Positions 43,477 through 52,007 of a DNA stretch of 64,000 bases are shown here, in pieces. The notes beneath the pieces were generated by a model that was given only the letters and a program-made list of their open reading frames with translations, was not told where the DNA came from and ran no database searches. The stretch is from NCBI GenBank assembly GCA_963724805.1, contig CAVRWA010000011.1:620001-684000 (forward strand), given 5' to 3'. This DNA comes from CAVQZA01 sp963724805 (GTDB lineage Bacteria > Actinomycetota > Thermoleophilia > Gaiellales > Gaiellaceae). Position 1 is the stretch's first letter; each line of letters begins with the position of its first letter. The position numbers and the translations under genes are program-made.

Positions 43477-44070
43477 CGGAAAGAGGAGCGAAGAGCCGAT
43501 GCGAACCAGGGTCGCCCCTTCCTCGGCCGCGACCCGGAAATCCTGGGAGGTGCCCATCGACAGCTCGGCCAGGTGGTGGAGCTCCGCCAGCTCGCGCAGG
43601 CGGCGGAAGTAGGGGCGTGACGCCTCGGGATCGCCGGTCTCCGGCGGCATCGTCATCAGGCCGCGCACATCCCCCGCGAGCGGCAGGAACTCCGCGAGCT
43701 GGTCGGGCTCGACGCCCGCTTTCGTGGGCTCCCCGGAAAGGTTGACCTCCACCAGCACGGGAATCGTGAGGCGCCGCGCCGCCGACTCCGAGTCGAGCGA
43801 GTGGACCAGCTCGCAGATCCCGTTCACGAGCCCGGCCTTGTTCGACTGGAGGTGGCCGATGAAGTGCCAGCGGAACGCACTGCCGTACTCGGCGTGCTTG
43901 GCAGCGAGGTCCTGGGCCCGGTTCTCGCCCACCACCTCGATCCCGGCCTCGGCCAGCACGACCATCTCCTCCAGGGCGACGTACTTGGTGGCAGCGACGA
44001 TGGTCACGGCCGGCCCCAGCTCGTCCTTCACGGCGAGGTAGCGCTCGCGCACTGCGTCAGGCGAGTTCAT
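43474..44070 (-). CDS. PLP homeostasis protein (YggS/PROSC family)
   Basis: 198 residues. The fold of an alanine racemase N-terminal domain with the PLP lysine in VAATKYV, followed by VGENRAQDL, WHFIGHLQSNK and LSMGTSQDF. It binds pyridoxal phosphate and keeps its level balanced. About 30 residues shorter than common members at the N-terminus and inside. In the usual pgeF-yggS-sepF order. Confidence 0.94.
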   Translation of the reverse strand: MNSPDAVRERYLAVKDELGPAVTIVAATKYVALEEMVVLAEAGIEVVGENRAQDLAAKHAEYGSAFRWHFIGHLQSNKAGLVNGICELVHSLDSESAARRLTIPVLVEVNLSGEPTKAGVEPDQLAEFLPLAGDVRGLMTMPPETGDPEASRPYFRRLRELAELHHLAELSMGTSQDFRVAAEEGATLVRIGSSLLFP

Positions 44071-44130
44071 TTCGGGGTGACCACGCGCTGACGGGGTGCG
44101 ATGGGCGAGTGCGAGGCTAGGACGCAGGGA

Positions 44131-44155
44131 GCGCCAATAGCAGCGCTATTGGCGC
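44131..44155. promoter_or_regulatory. 25-bp perfect palindrome
   Basis: GCGCCAATAGC (44131-44141), AGC, GCTATTGGCGC (44145-44155): an 11-bp stem around 3 bases in the 153-bp spacer between pgeF and the yggS-type gene. It may be a terminator hairpin lacking a U-run, or an operator. Confidence 0.65.
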
Positions 44156-44223
44156 GACTGAGGACGACGCGTCGCGCCGCCCAGCGCGGCCCGACAGCCC
44201 GTGCTTTACCCCGAAAGGAGCTC

Positions 44224-44925
44224 TTACCGGGCAACACGGGCGATCACCCCCTGCCGGCCGGTGATGCCGCGGTCGCGCCGGTGCGAGAAGAAGAGGTCCG
44301 GATGGCAGGCCGTGCAGAGGTCGATGCGTTCGATCCGCTCGATGCCCGCCGCGCGGAGCGCGCGCTCGGAGGCGGCCCACAGATCCAGATGCCGGCCGCG
44401 CATCACGTCGGGCCCGAACGGCTTGGCGACCTCGGCGCCGACCTCGTAGCAGCAGGGGCCGATCGACGGGCCGATCGCGGCTGCAAGCGGGCCGTCGCCG
44501 AGTGCCTCGACGCCCGCGGCGACGATCCCGGCAAGCAGGCCGCGCCAGCCCGCGTGGAGCACGGCGACCGCCGGACGCGCGCCGTCGGTGCGCGCGATCG
44601 CGATCGGCACACAGTCGGCGGTCAGCTGCAGAACGGCCTCGCCGGGGGAGTCGGTCCAGACCCCATCGCCATCGGGGAGCTCACCCGGCCCCGCCCGGTG
44701 CACGTCCGCCGAGTGGCGCTGCCGTGTCATCGAGATCCACTCCGGCTCGGCGCCGAGCTGGTCGCAGAGGCGGCGTCGGTTCTCGACCACGTTCTCGGGC
44801 TCGTCGTCGGTCCTCAGCCCGAGGTTGAGCGACGCGAAGCTGCCCGCGCTCACCCCTCCGCGCCGCGTCGAGAAGGCCACCTCGTAGGGCCCGGGCACGT
44901 CCCAGCGAATCACGTCGGCGCTCAT
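44224..44925 (-). CDS. pgeF: Purine nucleoside phosphorylase / PgeF family (YfiH)
   Basis: 233 residues of the former laccase-domain family. Metal ligands appear in RQRHSADVH, LTADCVPIAI and LHAGWRGLLAGI, plus GPSIGPCCYEVG. Members act as peptidoglycan editing factor or adenosine deaminase/phosphorylase. ATG at 44925 overlaps the upstream stop (ATGA). Confidence 0.93.
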   Translation of the reverse strand: MSADVIRWDVPGPYEVAFSTRRGGVSAGSFASLNLGLRTDDEPENVVENRRRLCDQLGAEPEWISMTRQRHSADVHRAGPGELPDGDGVWTDSPGEAVLQLTADCVPIAIARTDGARPAVAVLHAGWRGLLAGIVAAGVEALGDGPLAAAIGPSIGPCCYEVGAEVAKPFGPDVMRGRHLDLWAASERALRAAGIERIERIDLCTACHPDLFFSHRRDRGITGRQGVIARVAR

Positions 44926-46169
44926 CCGATCAGTGCGCGGGCGGCGGCGAGCTCCTCGTCGCGGCCTTCCAGCTCTCCATTCAGCTTGCGGCGGCGCAGT
45001 TCGCCGAGGATCTCCCCCACCTGCGGCGACTCTGCCACACCCAGGGCCGCGAGGTCCCGCCCGGTCACCTCGAGGCGGACGCTGCGAAGACGGCGGAAGT
45101 AGTCGCGAAGCGGGTCCAGATCGGAGAGGGCGAGCGCGAAGAGCGGAGCGTCGGGCGCGTGCGGATCGGCCAGCGCGACCACTTCGGCCGGATCGGCCGC
45201 ACGGCCGCTCAGGGACTCGGCGATCTGTGGCCCGACCGTCACCGCGGCCGCGATCAGCTCGGCGTCCCTGCGGCGCAGCTTCAGGCTGCGGAGCCAGCCG
45301 AGCACCTCCTCGCGCGGCAGCCGCCGGGCAAGGACCGTGAAGCCGAGCCGCCACGGCGGCACTCCGAGCTCGAACTCGTCGTCGAGCGCCGTGAGCCTGC
45401 CGAGCAGCTCCACGGTCTCGGCGTCGGCCGAGAGGTGCGGGTGGATCGCCTCGTCCAGACCGAGCTCGGCGATGCGCACGATCGTGTGGTCGACGTGGCC
45501 CTCGCCGAACAGTGCGATCAGTTCCTCGCGTAGCCGTGCCCGCGAGAGGTCGCCGACATGGCCGGTCTCGACCGAGTCGTGCGCGAGCCGCAGCGTCTCG
45601 TCGTCCATGCGGAAGTCGAGCCTGTTCTCGTAGCGGACGGCCCGGAAGATCCGCGTCGGGTCGTCGATGAAGGAACGTGGGTGAAGCACCCGGATCCGCC
45701 TCGCCTCGAGGTCTGCACGGCCGTCGAACGGATCGACGAGCTGACCGAGGTCGTCGGGCCGCAGCGAGACCGCCATCGCGTTGATCGTGAAGTCCCGCCG
45801 GTAGAGATCGTCGAGGATCCCCGCGTGTTCGACCGACGGCAGCACGGCGGGCGCGTCGTAGTACTCGGTGCGCGCGGTGACGACGTCGACGCGCCCGTGC
45901 TCGCCGTAGAACACGGCCGCGGTGCCGAACTTTCGGTGCGTGCGCACGCGGCCGCCGAGCGCCTGTGCGAGCGCCGCGGCCAGCTCGATCCCGTCGCCCT
46001 CCACCGCGACGTCCACGTCGAAGCTCGGCTCGCCGAGCAGGAGGTCGCGGACGGTGCCACCGACGAGGTACACGCCCTCGTACGGCGAGCTCAGCGCCGT
46101 CACGGCGTCGAGGACCGGCCGCAGCGACTCGACCGCGCGCAGCTCGGCGATGACCGCTTCGGCCCGCAT
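44922..46169 (-). CDS. Poly(A) polymerase / CCA-adding family nucleotidyltransferase
   Basis: 415 residues. Class II nucleotidyltransferase head: LVGGTVRDLLLGEPSFDVDVAVEGD with the DxD carboxylates, GRVDVVTARTEYY and the RRDFTINAMA motif. RNA-binding helices follow (DDPTRIFRAVRYENRLDF). The only tRNA here lacks an encoded CCA, so a CCA-adding role is plausible, but the family also contains poly(A) polymerases. Confidence 0.92.
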   Translation of the reverse strand: MRAEAVIAELRAVESLRPVLDAVTALSSPYEGVYLVGGTVRDLLLGEPSFDVDVAVEGDGIELAAALAQALGGRVRTHRKFGTAAVFYGEHGRVDVVTARTEYYDAPAVLPSVEHAGILDDLYRRDFTINAMAVSLRPDDLGQLVDPFDGRADLEARRIRVLHPRSFIDDPTRIFRAVRYENRLDFRMDDETLRLAHDSVETGHVGDLSRARLREELIALFGEGHVDHTIVRIAELGLDEAIHPHLSADAETVELLGRLTALDDEFELGVPPWRLGFTVLARRLPREEVLGWLRSLKLRRRDAELIAAAVTVGPQIAESLSGRAADPAEVVALADPHAPDAPLFALALSDLDPLRDYFRRLRSVRLEVTGRDLAALGVAESPQVGEILGELRRRKLNGELEGRDEELAAARALIG

Positions 46170-46185
46170 GCGCCCAAGGTTAGAG

Positions 46186-46575
46186 CTACAGGGTGGCGAC
46201 CGCCTCGATCTCGACGAGCGCGCCGGACGGAAGCCCCGCGATCTCGACGGTCGAGCGGGCCGGAGGCCGATCGCCGACGTGCTTCGCGTACACCTCGTTC
46301 ATCCCGGCGAAGTCGCCGAGATCGGTGAGGAAGACCGTGGTCTTCACGAGCCGGTCGAGGCCGCTCCCCGCCGCCCCGAGGATCGCGCCGAGGTTGGCGA
46401 AGATCTGCTCGGTCTGCTCGCCGATCGTGCCGCCCGTGAGCTCCTTCGCGCCCGGTTTCAGCGCGAGCTGGCCGGAGACGAACACGAAGCCGCCGGCGAC
46501 GATCGCCTGGGAGTACGGCGCGCCCTGGAACGGCGCGGGAGCTGCCTCGGTGCGGACGACGCTCTTGTCGGTCAT
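46186..46575 (-). CDS. ridA: RidA-family enamine/imine deaminase
   Basis: 129 residues. Signature features GAPYSQAIVAGGFVFVSGQL and the C-terminal PARSTVEIAGLPSGALVEIEAVA with the substrate-binding Arg. It clears reactive 2-aminoacrylate. ATG at 46575 behind AAAGGAGCT. Confidence 0.94.
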   Translation of the reverse strand: MTDKSVVRTEAAPAPFQGAPYSQAIVAGGFVFVSGQLALKPGAKELTGGTIGEQTEQIFANLGAILGAAGSGLDRLVKTTVFLTDLGDFAGMNEVYAKHVGDRPPARSTVEIAGLPSGALVEIEAVATL

Positions 46576-46586
46576 CGGAGCTCCTT

Positions 46587-47087
46587 TCACGCGGGACGGC
46601 ACGCGTACGCGAGCGCGATGCCGAGTGCCTTGAAGATCGCCTCCAGCACGTGCTGTGGATCGCGCCCCTCGATCAGTCGCACGTGCAGGGACAGGCCGGC
46701 GCCCTCTGCCAGCTCGCGCAGGAAGCGGGCAGCGAGATCGGTTCCGAGGCCGCCGACGTGCGCGCCCGAGAGATCGACGTTCGAGAACACGACCGGCTCG
46801 TCGGACGTCTCGAGCACGACGTGGGCAAGCGCCTCCTCGGAGGCCATCGCGAAAGATCCGAACCCTCGGGCGCCCTCGGCACGCAGCGACGGCGCGAGCG
46901 CTTCGCCGAGCGCCCGGGCGGCCGAGGCGACCTCCGCATCGGCACTCCCGGGAGCGTTCTCGAGGGTCAGGTCGAAGCGCGCGTAGAGCGCAAGCAGGCC
47001 GAGCAGATGATCGAGCACCGACAGTCCCGTCGAGACCGTCGCGCGCCCGCTCCCGCCGACGACGACGCGGACACCGGTTGCTGCCAT
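46587..47087 (-). CDS. HisB-like protein lacking the metal-binding histidines
   Basis: 166 residues with the duplicated fold of imidazoleglycerol-phosphate dehydratase: VSTGLSVLDHLLGLLALYARFDLTLE corresponds to the first half and HVRLIEGRDPQHVLEAIFKALGIAL to the second. The D-x-HH-x2-ED metal motif is replaced by ADAEVASAARALGEA, and the second HH is QH. True HisB needs both for Mn binding. This is therefore a paralogue with lost or altered catalysis. 11 bp upstream of ridA in the same direction. No other his gene is present. Confidence 0.75.
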   Translation of the reverse strand: MAATGVRVVVGGSGRATVSTGLSVLDHLLGLLALYARFDLTLENAPGSADAEVASAARALGEALAPSLRAEGARGFGSFAMASEEALAHVVLETSDEPVVFSNVDLSGAHVGGLGTDLAARFLRELAEGAGLSLHVRLIEGRDPQHVLEAIFKALGIALAYACRPA

Positions 47088-47127
47088 GGCGCGGCTGAGA
47101 CTACCCAAGCATGGCTTCTTTCGTACT

Positions 47128-47144
47128 TCTCGTCTATAACGAGA
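47128..47144. promoter_or_regulatory. Inverted repeat between divergent genes
   Basis: TCTCGT-ctata-ACGAGA lies in the 123-bp spacer between the HisB-like gene and the subtilase. Six-bp arms around an AT-rich centre that may also be a -10 element. A possible operator. Confidence 0.4.
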
Positions 47145-47210
47145 CCTAGCCTTTTGGCCAGCCGCCGCAGCTGGTGAACGGGAGTACGTTTCACTGCGGA
47201 GGTAGGCAAG

Positions 47211-48695
47211 GTGCTGAAACGAGGGCTCGTGGCGTTCGTCGCGCTCGTGGCGGCGGCGGCGGGCACAGGAAGTGCAGCAGCGGCACCGAGGCTCTCGGTC
47301 GGCTACTCGACCGAGCACGCCCTCTCTTCGGCGCTCCACCGCGCGCACGGCACGCTCGTGCGCCGCGTGCCGGCCTTGCACGTCGCCGAGGTGCGCCCGC
47401 AGGGGTCGCCGCGTCGGTTCGCCGCACGGATCGCCTGCCTACCCGGGATCCGGTACGTGGAGCCGTTGGCCGCGCGTTCCTCGCGCGCTGAGCCGGGACT
47501 GACGGCCGGGCTCGGAAACGGCCTGTCGCTCGAGTGGGCGTACACGGCCGTGCGCGAGGACACGGTGCCCGACGACGTCAAGGCTGCCGCCGGCGCGTTC
47601 ACGATCGCGGTGATCGACACCGGCGCCGACCTCAGCGCCCCTGATCTCGCGGCAAAGGCCCCGACGGGATTCAACGCCCACTCGCACACGGCCGAGGTGA
47701 GAGACTTGAACGGGCACGGCACCCTGGTCGCCTCGATCGCGGCAGGCTCGGCGACGAACGGCGAGGGGATCGCCGGGTTCGGCGGAGATGCGAGGCTGCT
47801 GATCGTCAAGGCGTTCTCGGACGGCGGCTTCAGCGACGTGGACGAGGCGACCGCGATCGTCTACGCAGTCGATCACGGAGCCAGGATCATCAATCTGAGC
47901 CTCGCCGGGCCTCGGTCGTCCACGACCGAACGCACTGCGGTGGCCTACGCGGCGAACCACGGTGCGCTGCTCGTCGCGGCCGCCGGCAACGAAGCATTGA
48001 ACGGCAATCCGGTCGAGTATCCGGCAGCACTCCTTCAACCGGCCGGATCGGACGGGGTAGGCGGTACCGGCCTCGCCGTCGGCGCTTCCGACGCCGCAGG
48101 TGCCCGTGCCCCCTTCTCGAGCTTCGGCTCGTACCTCTCGCTCGTCGCGCCGGGGGTCGATGTGCTGGGCGCGATCTCGTCGGAGGCTCCGTTCGGCGCG
48201 TTTCAGCCCGTCGGCCTGCCGGGATCGGCGGGGCGCTACGGCTACGGCACCGGCACGTCGTTCGCAGCACCTCAGGTCGCCGGCGCGGCAGCCCTGGTCT
48301 GGGCCGCGAATCCGTACCTCTCCGCACGCGGTGTCGCCACGATCCTCAAGCAGACTGCAGCCGGCTCCGCCTCCTGGACGCCGGAGCTCGGCTACGGCGT
48401 CGTCGACGTCGGCGCGGCCGTTGCACGCGCGTCGAGCACTCCGACGGTCGCGATCGAGGGCGTGCGCGCCCGAAAAGCCGTTCGTCTGACCTGGCACGGG
48501 CACGGTGTCTCGACGTTCCGCGTGCTCGTGAGCGAAGACGGCAGCCGTAACCGCGTCGCCGTCGGCACGACGACCGCGACGGCTACCACCGTTTCGCTGG
48601 CGAGGGGACACTCGTATGCCTTCACCGTCACCGGGCTCGGCCCCGACGGCACGCTCCTCGCCGGCTCCGCTCCGTATACCGTCGCTCCGCGTTGA
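47211..48695 (+). CDS. Secreted subtilisin-like serine protease (S8)
   Basis: 494 residues. Signal peptide (MLKRGLVAFVALVAAAAGTGSAAAA), a propeptide-like region, then the S8 domain with the catalytic triad in IAVIDTGADLS (Asp), DLNGHGTLVASIAAG (His) and GYGTGTSFAAPQVAGAAAL (Ser). A C-terminal fibronectin III-like domain follows (VRLTWHGHGVSTFRVLVSED). The GTG at 47211 has GGAGG upstream. It probably degrades extracellular protein; no sortase or anchor signal. Confidence 0.94.
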   Translation: MLKRGLVAFVALVAAAAGTGSAAAAPRLSVGYSTEHALSSALHRAHGTLVRRVPALHVAEVRPQGSPRRFAARIACLPGIRYVEPLAARSSRAEPGLTAGLGNGLSLEWAYTAVREDTVPDDVKAAAGAFTIAVIDTGADLSAPDLAAKAPTGFNAHSHTAEVRDLNGHGTLVASIAAGSATNGEGIAGFGGDARLLIVKAFSDGGFSDVDEATAIVYAVDHGARIINLSLAGPRSSTTERTAVAYAANHGALLVAAAGNEALNGNPVEYPAALLQPAGSDGVGGTGLAVGASDAAGARAPFSSFGSYLSLVAPGVDVLGAISSEAPFGAFQPVGLPGSAGRYGYGTGTSFAAPQVAGAAALVWAANPYLSARGVATILKQTAAGSASWTPELGYGVVDVGAAVARASSTPTVAIEGVRARKAVRLTWHGHGVSTFRVLVSEDGSRNRVAVGTTTATATTVSLARGHSYAFTVTGLGPDGTLLAGSAPYTVAPR

Positions 48696-48735
48696 CGACC
48701 GTCAGCGCCAGGAAGTACGGAGAGGCACGCGGACT

Positions 48736-48840
48736 CGTGGGCTTGGGACTCCGAGCTCGACTACGGCGTGGCCAACGCAGCGGCGGCCGAAGCTACGTGC
48801 TCGGCATCGGCCGGCGCGGTCGCGCTGGCCCTCACCCCTA
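48736..48840 (+). pseudogene. Remnant of a second subtilase
   Basis: One frame reads SWAWDSELDYGVANAAAAEA, clearly related to the catalytic-domain end SASWTPELGYGVVDVGAAVARA of the intact protease next door. Nothing else of the gene is left, and the frame runs out at the murA stop. It is probably the residue of a tandem duplication. Confidence 0.55.
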
Positions 48841-50148
48841 GACGGCGACGCGCTCGATCTGGGCGCCGAGCCCGCGCAGGCGCTCGTCGATCCGCTCGTA
48901 GCCGCGGTCGATCTGGCCGATGTTGCCGATCGTCGAGGTGCCCTCGGCGCAGAGCGCGGCGATCAGGAGCGCCATCCCCGCGCGGATGTCGGGGCTCTCC
49001 ATCCGCTCGCCGTAGAGCCGCGCGGGGCCGGTGACGACGGCGCGGTGCGGATCGCAGAGGATGATCCGACCGCCCATCGCGACCAGCTTGTCGACGAAGA
49101 AGAGGCGGCTCTCGAACATCTTCTCGAAGATGAGGATCGTGCCGCGCGCCTGGGTCGCCACGGTGAGAGCGATCGAGGTGAGGTCGGCGGGGAATGCGGG
49201 CCAGGGGCCGTCCTCGACCTTCGGGATCTGGCCGCCGAGGTCGTCCTGGATCACGAGCTCCTGGCCCGGCGGCACGCGCAGGCTCGTGCCGTCGAGCTCG
49301 ACGCGCACGCCCAGTTTCTCGAACACGGGCAGGATCGAGATCAGGTCGGACGGGTCGATACCTTCGATCGTCATGTCGCCGCCGGTCACGGCCGCAAGGC
49401 CGATGAAGCTCGCGACCTCGATGTGCTCGGGCCCGATCTCGTGCTCGCCGCCTCGAAGGCGGTCGACGCCGGTGACGCGAAGCACGTTGGAGCCGATCCC
49501 GTCGATCTCCGCGCCGAGCGAGACGAGGAAGCGGCAGAGATCCTGCACGTGCGGCTCGCAGGCCGCGTTCGCGATCACGGTCTCGCCCTCGGCGAGCACG
49601 GCGGCCATCACCACGTTCTCGGTGCCCGTCACGCTCGCCTCGTCGAGGAAGAGCGGGCGCCCGACGAGGCGGCTCGCCTGCATGTCGAAGCGGCGGGTCA
49701 GCTCGATCTCGGCCCCGAGCTGCTGGAAGGCGTGGATGTGCGTGTCGAGCCGGCGGCGTCCGATCACGTCACCCCCGGGCGGCGGCACGACCGCGCGGCC
49801 CTCGCGCGCGAGCAGCGGCCCGGCGAGCAGGAACGAGGCGCGGATCCTGGTGCAGAGCTCCTCGTCGAGCTCCGTCTTGATCGGGCCTGCAGCGTGGACG
49901 CGCACCTCGTTCGGGCCCGTCCACTCCGCGTCGGCGCCTGTGTCCGCGAGCAGCTCGACCATCGTCTCGACGTCGCGGATGCGCGGCACGTTCGTCAGCG
50001 TCACGGGCTCGTCGGTGAGCAGGCACGCGGCGAGGATCGGCAGGGCGCCGTTCTTGTTGCCGGCGGCGCGGACGCGGCCGGAGAGCGCACGACCGCCCTC
50101 GATGACGAAGGTCTGCATCAGCTTCTCGGAGACTAGGGTCTGCGACAT
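48838..50148 (-). CDS. murA: UDP-N-acetylglucosamine 1-carboxyvinyltransferase (Asp variant)
   Basis: First committed step of peptidoglycan synthesis. It has GGRALSGRVRAAGNKNGALPIL at the N-terminus and the catalytic loop PPPGGDVIGRR. The loop carries Asp where most MurA have Cys, as in mycobacteria. That change makes the enzyme insensitive to fosfomycin. The ATG at 50118 (MQTFVIEGG) aligns best with the family and has GAGAAG before it; 50148 gives ten more residues. About 426-436 residues. Confidence 0.95.
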   Translation of the reverse strand: MSQTLVSEKLMQTFVIEGGRALSGRVRAAGNKNGALPILAACLLTDEPVTLTNVPRIRDVETMVELLADTGADAEWTGPNEVRVHAAGPIKTELDEELCTRIRASFLLAGPLLAREGRAVVPPPGGDVIGRRRLDTHIHAFQQLGAEIELTRRFDMQASRLVGRPLFLDEASVTGTENVVMAAVLAEGETVIANAACEPHVQDLCRFLVSLGAEIDGIGSNVLRVTGVDRLRGGEHEIGPEHIEVASFIGLAAVTGGDMTIEGIDPSDLISILPVFEKLGVRVELDGTSLRVPPGQELVIQDDLGGQIPKVEDGPWPAFPADLTSIALTVATQARGTILIFEKMFESRLFFVDKLVAMGGRIILCDPHRAVVTGPARLYGERMESPDIRAGMALLIAALCAEGTSTIGNIGQIDRGYERIDERLRGLGAQIERVAV

Positions 50149-50197
50149 GGAGAATGGCGGGCGCGGCGGACGGGCGGCGGCTATCGTACCGGCCGCA

Positions 50198-50761
50198 GTG
50201 GACCTCACGCGCGAGCGAGCCTGGGAGACCCTCACCCGCTACACGAAGAGCGAGGCGCTGCTGCGCCATGCGCTCGCGGTCGAAGCGTCGACGCGCGCCT
50301 ACGCGCGGAGGCTCGGCGGCGACGAGGAGCAGTGGGGGATCGTCGCACTCCTGCACGACTTCGACTACGAGATCCACCCCACGCTCGACAAGCACCCGCA
50401 GGACGGCGCTGCGATCCTCCGCGACGAGGGCTACCCGGAGGAGATGATCGAGGCGATCCTCTCCCACGCCGACCACCTGGAGCTGGCGCGCGACACGCCG
50501 CTGAAGAAGACGCTGTACGCCTGCGACGAGCTCTCGGGCTTCGTGACGGCCTGCGGCTTCGTGCGGCCGACGGGCCTCGACGGGCTCGAGCCGAAGTCGG
50601 TACGCAAGAAGCTGAAGCAGCCGTCGTTCGCCGCGGGGGTGAACCGTGACGACGTCGTCCACGGCGCGGAGCTGATGGAGCTCGACCTCGACGAGCACAT
50701 TGCGAACGTGATCGCGGCGCTGCAGCCGATCGCACCCGAGCTGGGCCTCCCCACCGCCTAG
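50198..50761 (+). CDS. HD-domain phosphohydrolase-like protein
   Basis: 187 residues. Metal-binding pattern of HD proteins: LLRHALAVEAS, then VALLHDFDYEIHP (HD) and ILSHADH. The GTG start at 50198 is divergent from murA. Substrate unknown. The stop overlaps the convergent aminotransferase gene. Confidence 0.82.
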   Translation: MDLTRERAWETLTRYTKSEALLRHALAVEASTRAYARRLGGDEEQWGIVALLHDFDYEIHPTLDKHPQDGAAILRDEGYPEEMIEAILSHADHLELARDTPLKKTLYACDELSGFVTACGFVRPTGLDGLEPKSVRKKLKQPSFAAGVNRDDVVHGAELMELDLDEHIANVIAALQPIAPELGLPTA

Positions 50762-51798
50762 AGTGCGGCGACGAGGCGCTCGACGTCCTCGTCGCTCGTC
50801 CACCAGCCGATCGAGGCTCGTAGCCAGCCGGTGCCGGGGAGGTCGCGGATCACGACGCCCTGTGCGGCGATGCGCTTCGCGGTCTCGGCGGTGTCGCCCT
50901 CGCAGCGGAACGTGACGAGCGTCGCCTGTGCCCGCTCGGTGACGACGTCCGCCACCTCCTCAAGCCGCTCTCGCGCGTGGCGGGCCTGCTCTAGCCCCCG
51001 CACGAACCGCCACTCCGGCGCCGCCGCGAGCGCGGCCTCAAGCCCGGCGACCTGGCCCGGGCCGACCCAACTCGTGTCGAAGCGCGCCGCGCCCGGCTTC
51101 GGCCGGAGCGAGGGGTCGTCGTCGTGGACGAACCCGAACGAGGTGGGCGCGGCGACCCGGAGGCGCTCGGGATCGGCCACGTACAACGCGCCTGTGCCCT
51201 CCGGCCCGCAGAGCCACTTCTGCCCCGAGACCGTGTAATAGTCGTACGCTGCGACGTCCACGTCGATCGCGCCGACAGACTGTGCGCCGTCGACGAGGAT
51301 CGGCACCCCGGTCTCCGGCTTCAGCTCGGCGATCGGCAGGACGTTCCCGGTCGACCAGGCGACGTGCGAGAGCGCGAGCAGCTTCGTCCGAGGCGTGACC
51401 TCGGCCAGGATCGCGTCGAACGCCTCGTCGGCGGGCCGCTCCTTGATCCACGCGACGCGGATCGCTGCGCCCGAGGCGTGGAGCGGCCCGAGCAAACCGG
51501 GGTGCTCGACGTCGGTCGTCACGACCTCGTCGTCGGGACCGAGCCCCAGCCCGCCGAGCACGACGTTGCAGCCGTCCGTGGTCGACCCGGTCAGCGCAAC
51601 CTGCTCGGGCGTCACGTGCAGCATTGCGGCGAGCCGCGCGCGAAGCCGCTCGCGACCCTCCATCAAGCTCTCCCAGTAGCCGGGCCCGCTGCGCCCCTCC
51701 TCGAGGTCGCGGCGGCGGTAGAGCTCGAGCGCCTCGGCCGTCGTGCGCGCCAGCGGCCCGAAGGTGCCGGCGTTGAGGTACGCGAGCCGCTCGAGCAC
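50758..51798 (-). CDS. Class V aminotransferase (cysteine desulfurase-like)
   Basis: 346 residues. PLP-binding site VSGQKWLCGPEGTGALY with the Schiff-base Lys; VDGAQSVGAIDVDV and ALTGSTTDGCNVVL match the class. The GTG at 51798 is taken as start; the first residues LERLAYLNAGTFGPL are typical. No adjacent Fe-S genes, so an isopenicillin-epimerase-like or lyase role is as likely as sulfur transfer. Confidence 0.86.
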   Translation of the reverse strand: MLERLAYLNAGTFGPLARTTAEALELYRRRDLEEGRSGPGYWESLMEGRERLRARLAAMLHVTPEQVALTGSTTDGCNVVLGGLGLGPDDEVVTTDVEHPGLLGPLHASGAAIRVAWIKERPADEAFDAILAEVTPRTKLLALSHVAWSTGNVLPIAELKPETGVPILVDGAQSVGAIDVDVAAYDYYTVSGQKWLCGPEGTGALYVADPERLRVAAPTSFGFVHDDDPSLRPKPGAARFDTSWVGPGQVAGLEAALAAAPEWRFVRGLEQARHARERLEEVADVVTERAQATLVTFRCEGDTAETAKRIAAQGVVIRDLPGTGWLRASIGWWTSDEDVERLVAAL

Positions 51799-52007
51799 CG
51801 GGAAACTGAGCGCGGGCGGCAGCGAAACTCCACTCGTTTACGATACTGCTGGCCTTGACAGGCGTTCCGCTCACTGCTGCTGGTCGCCGTGCTCGCGTTC
51901 GACGGTCTGTGGTGTCGGCGTGCGACGGCGCAGGTCCGGGACGACATCGTCGGCGTCTTCCAGAACGTAGGCTCCTCCGGCGCCGCAGGAGCGCGGTCGT
52001 GCTCGGC
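51799..52007. other. Spacer before a decayed hydrolase
   Basis: No intact gene. The stretch ctcgtttacgatactgctggc is AT-richer and may be the old promoter of the aminotransferase gene. Confidence 0.35.

Noticed and set aside
44071..44223. Protein gene in the pgeF spacer
   Set aside because: The only open frames are shadows that run through pgeF, and the spacer is dominated by the palindrome.
49031..50197. Long upstream extension of the HD-domain gene
   Set aside because: It runs antisense through murA and has Ser/Arg-rich shadow composition.
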